From Actinomycetes bacterium (GTDB taxonomy: Bacteria; Actinomycetota; Actinomycetes; Streptosporangiales; Streptosporangiaceae), in NCBI GenBank assembly GCA_023425615.1, contig JAFACJ010000888.1:1-6204 (forward strand): a DNA stretch of 6,204 bases, given 5' to 3'. The notes under the pieces are model-generated. The model saw nothing but the letters and a program-made list of their open reading frames with translations. It searched no databases and was not told the DNA's origin. Positions 5,269 to 6,204 of the stretch are shown in pieces (within the stretch, counting starts at the first letter, position 1; each line of letters begins with the position of its first letter). A program made the translations under genes and the position numbers.

Positions 5269-6204
5269 ATGAGCACTTTCCAGGCCCCCAAGGGGGTCAG
5301 TGAGTACGTTCCTCCGCGCTCGGCCGCGTTCCTCGCCGCCCGCGACGCGTTCGCCGCCGCGGCGGCCAGGGCCGGCTACTCCTATCTGGAGCTGCCGGTC
5401 TTCGAGGACACCCAGCTGTTCGCCCGCGGCGTCGGCGAGTCCACCGACGTGGTGAACAAGGAGATGTACACCTTCACCGACCGGGGCGACCGCTCGATCA
5501 CGCTACGGCCGGAGATCACCGCCGGGGCGCTGCGCTCGGTGCTGGAGCACAACCTGCACCGCGGCGCGCTGCCGGTGAAGGTCTGGGCCGTGGGCCCCGT
5601 CTTCCGCTACGAGCAGCCGCAGTCCGGCCGGTACCGGCAGTTCTACCAGGTCGACCTGGAGGCCCTGGGCTCGGAGGACCCGGCGATCGACGCCGAGACC
5701 ATCGCCCTGGCCTGGGACTACTACCGGGAGCTGGGCCTGCGCCAGGTCACCCTGCACCTGAACACCCTGGGCGACGCCGAGTGCCGTCCCGCCTACCGCG
5801 CCGCCCTCCAGGGCTTCCTGCGCGGCCTGGACCTGGACGAGGACACCCGCCGCCGGGTCGAGCTGAACCCGCTGCGCGTCCTCGACGACAAGCGCCCCGA
5901 GGTCATCGCCCAGCTCGGCGACGCCCCCCTCATCCCCGACCACCTGTGCGCCGCCTGCAAGGCGCACTACGACCGGGTCCGCGAACTGCTGTCCGATCTG
6001 TCCATCCCGTGGACGGACGACCCGCGGCTGGTGCGCGGCCTTGACTACTACACCCGCACCCTGTTCGAGTTCGACCACCCGCTGCTGGGCGCCCAGTCGG
6101 GCATCGGCGGCGGCGGACGCTACGACGGGCTCTCGGAGACCATCGGCGGGCCCCCGCTGCCGGGCATCGGCTTCGGCCTCGGCCTGGACCGCACGGTCCT
6201 GGCG
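5269..6204 (+). CDS. hisS: Histidyl-tRNA synthetase (5' part, runs off the window)
   Basis: The first 312 residues of a class II synthetase that charges tRNA-His; the full enzyme is about 420 residues, so the C-terminal anticodon-binding domain is outside the window. N-terminal [12 protein letters not shown] (6-17) is followed by the motif 1 region [18 protein letters not shown] (39-56), LRPEIT (79-84), motif 2 [18 protein letters not shown] with Arg113 (112-129), a Cys-pair insert LCAACKAHY (226-234), the histidine-binding motif [10 protein letters not shown] (255-264), [11 protein letters not shown] (278-288), and motif 3 [10 protein letters not shown] ending in Arg308. LRPEIT has Ile where Gly is usual in the family. 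The ATG lies 7 bases after the hydrolase stop. The nearest purine-rich site (GAGG, 5251-5254) is 14 bases away, so initiation may rely on coupling to the upstream gene. Confidence 0.96.
   Translation, partial: MSTFQAPKGVSEYVPPRSAAFLAARDAFAAAAARAGYSYLELPVFEDTQLFARGVGESTDVVNKEMYTFTDRGDRSITLRPEITAGALRSVLEHNLHRGALPVKVWAVGPVFRYEQPQSGRYRQFYQVDLEALGSEDPAIDAETIALAWDYYRELGLRQVTLHLNTLGDAECRPAYRAALQGFLRGLDLDEDTRRRVELNPLRVLDDKRPEVIAQLGDAPLIPDHLCAACKAHYDRVRELLSDLSIPWTDDPRLVRGLDYYTRTLFEFDHPLLGAQSGIGGGGRYDGLSETIGGPPLPGIGFGLGLDRTVLA

Noticed and set aside
4380..5291. Minus-strand frame opposite the hydrolase gene
   Set aside because: It runs antisense through part of the tRNA gene and all of a clearly identified hydrolase, and shows no domain of its own.
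1..6204. CRISPR arrays, insertion sequences, phage attachment sites
   Set aside because: No regularly spaced repeats, transposase motifs or terminal inverted repeats were seen, and I saw no direct copy of the selC 3' end within the window that would mark an integration site.

Overview
The window comes from a very high-GC bacterium, almost certainly an actinomycete. Codon third positions are overwhelmingly G or C, genes overlap by a few bases, GTG starts occur, the tRNA gene has no encoded CCA, and the metallo-hydrolase/hisS pair at the right end has a typical actinobacterial look. Protein style suggests Streptosporangiales or a near relative, but that is an impression from memory, not a computed placement. 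All genes read on the plus strand.

Bases 3-4409 hold a complete bacterial selenocysteine (Sec) synthesis and insertion locus: a 3' fragment of a rhodanese-like gene, selD (selenophosphate synthetase), selA (selenocysteine synthase), selB (Sec-specific elongation factor) and selC (tRNA-Sec, anticodon UCA). The four protein genes are packed tightly. The rhodanese stop overlaps the selD GTG start, selD and selA are 3 bases apart, and selA and selB overlap by 10 bases; selC lies 33 bases after selB. This suggests one coupled operon. SelD makes selenophosphate, SelA uses it to convert Ser-tRNA-Sec to Sec-tRNA-Sec, and SelB carries that tRNA to the ribosome at UGA codons followed by a SECIS hairpin. 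The rhodanese is a plausible sulfur/selenium carrier feeding SelD. No selenoprotein substrate gene is visible here; SelD itself has Cys, not Sec, at its active site.

Bases 4410-4574 are a short intergenic region with a candidate promoter, a leader hairpin and a clear ribosome binding site. It is followed by a second unit: a glyoxalase-II-like metallo-hydrolase (4575-5261) and the 5' three quarters of hisS (5269 to the window end). The sel genes, especially selD, use noticeably more A/T-ending codons than this pair, so the sel locus may have arrived separately next to a conserved housekeeping pair.

The most unusual points are three. selD and selA form one reading frame interrupted by a single TGA, so Sec insertion there would fuse the two enzymes. 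The tRNA-Sec has a U/C clash at the eighth acceptor pair but can form a 7+6 arrangement in its place. selB ends in a rare TTA leucine codon. I found no strong evidence of a wholly new system; the locus is a recognisable Sec machinery with some unusual details.
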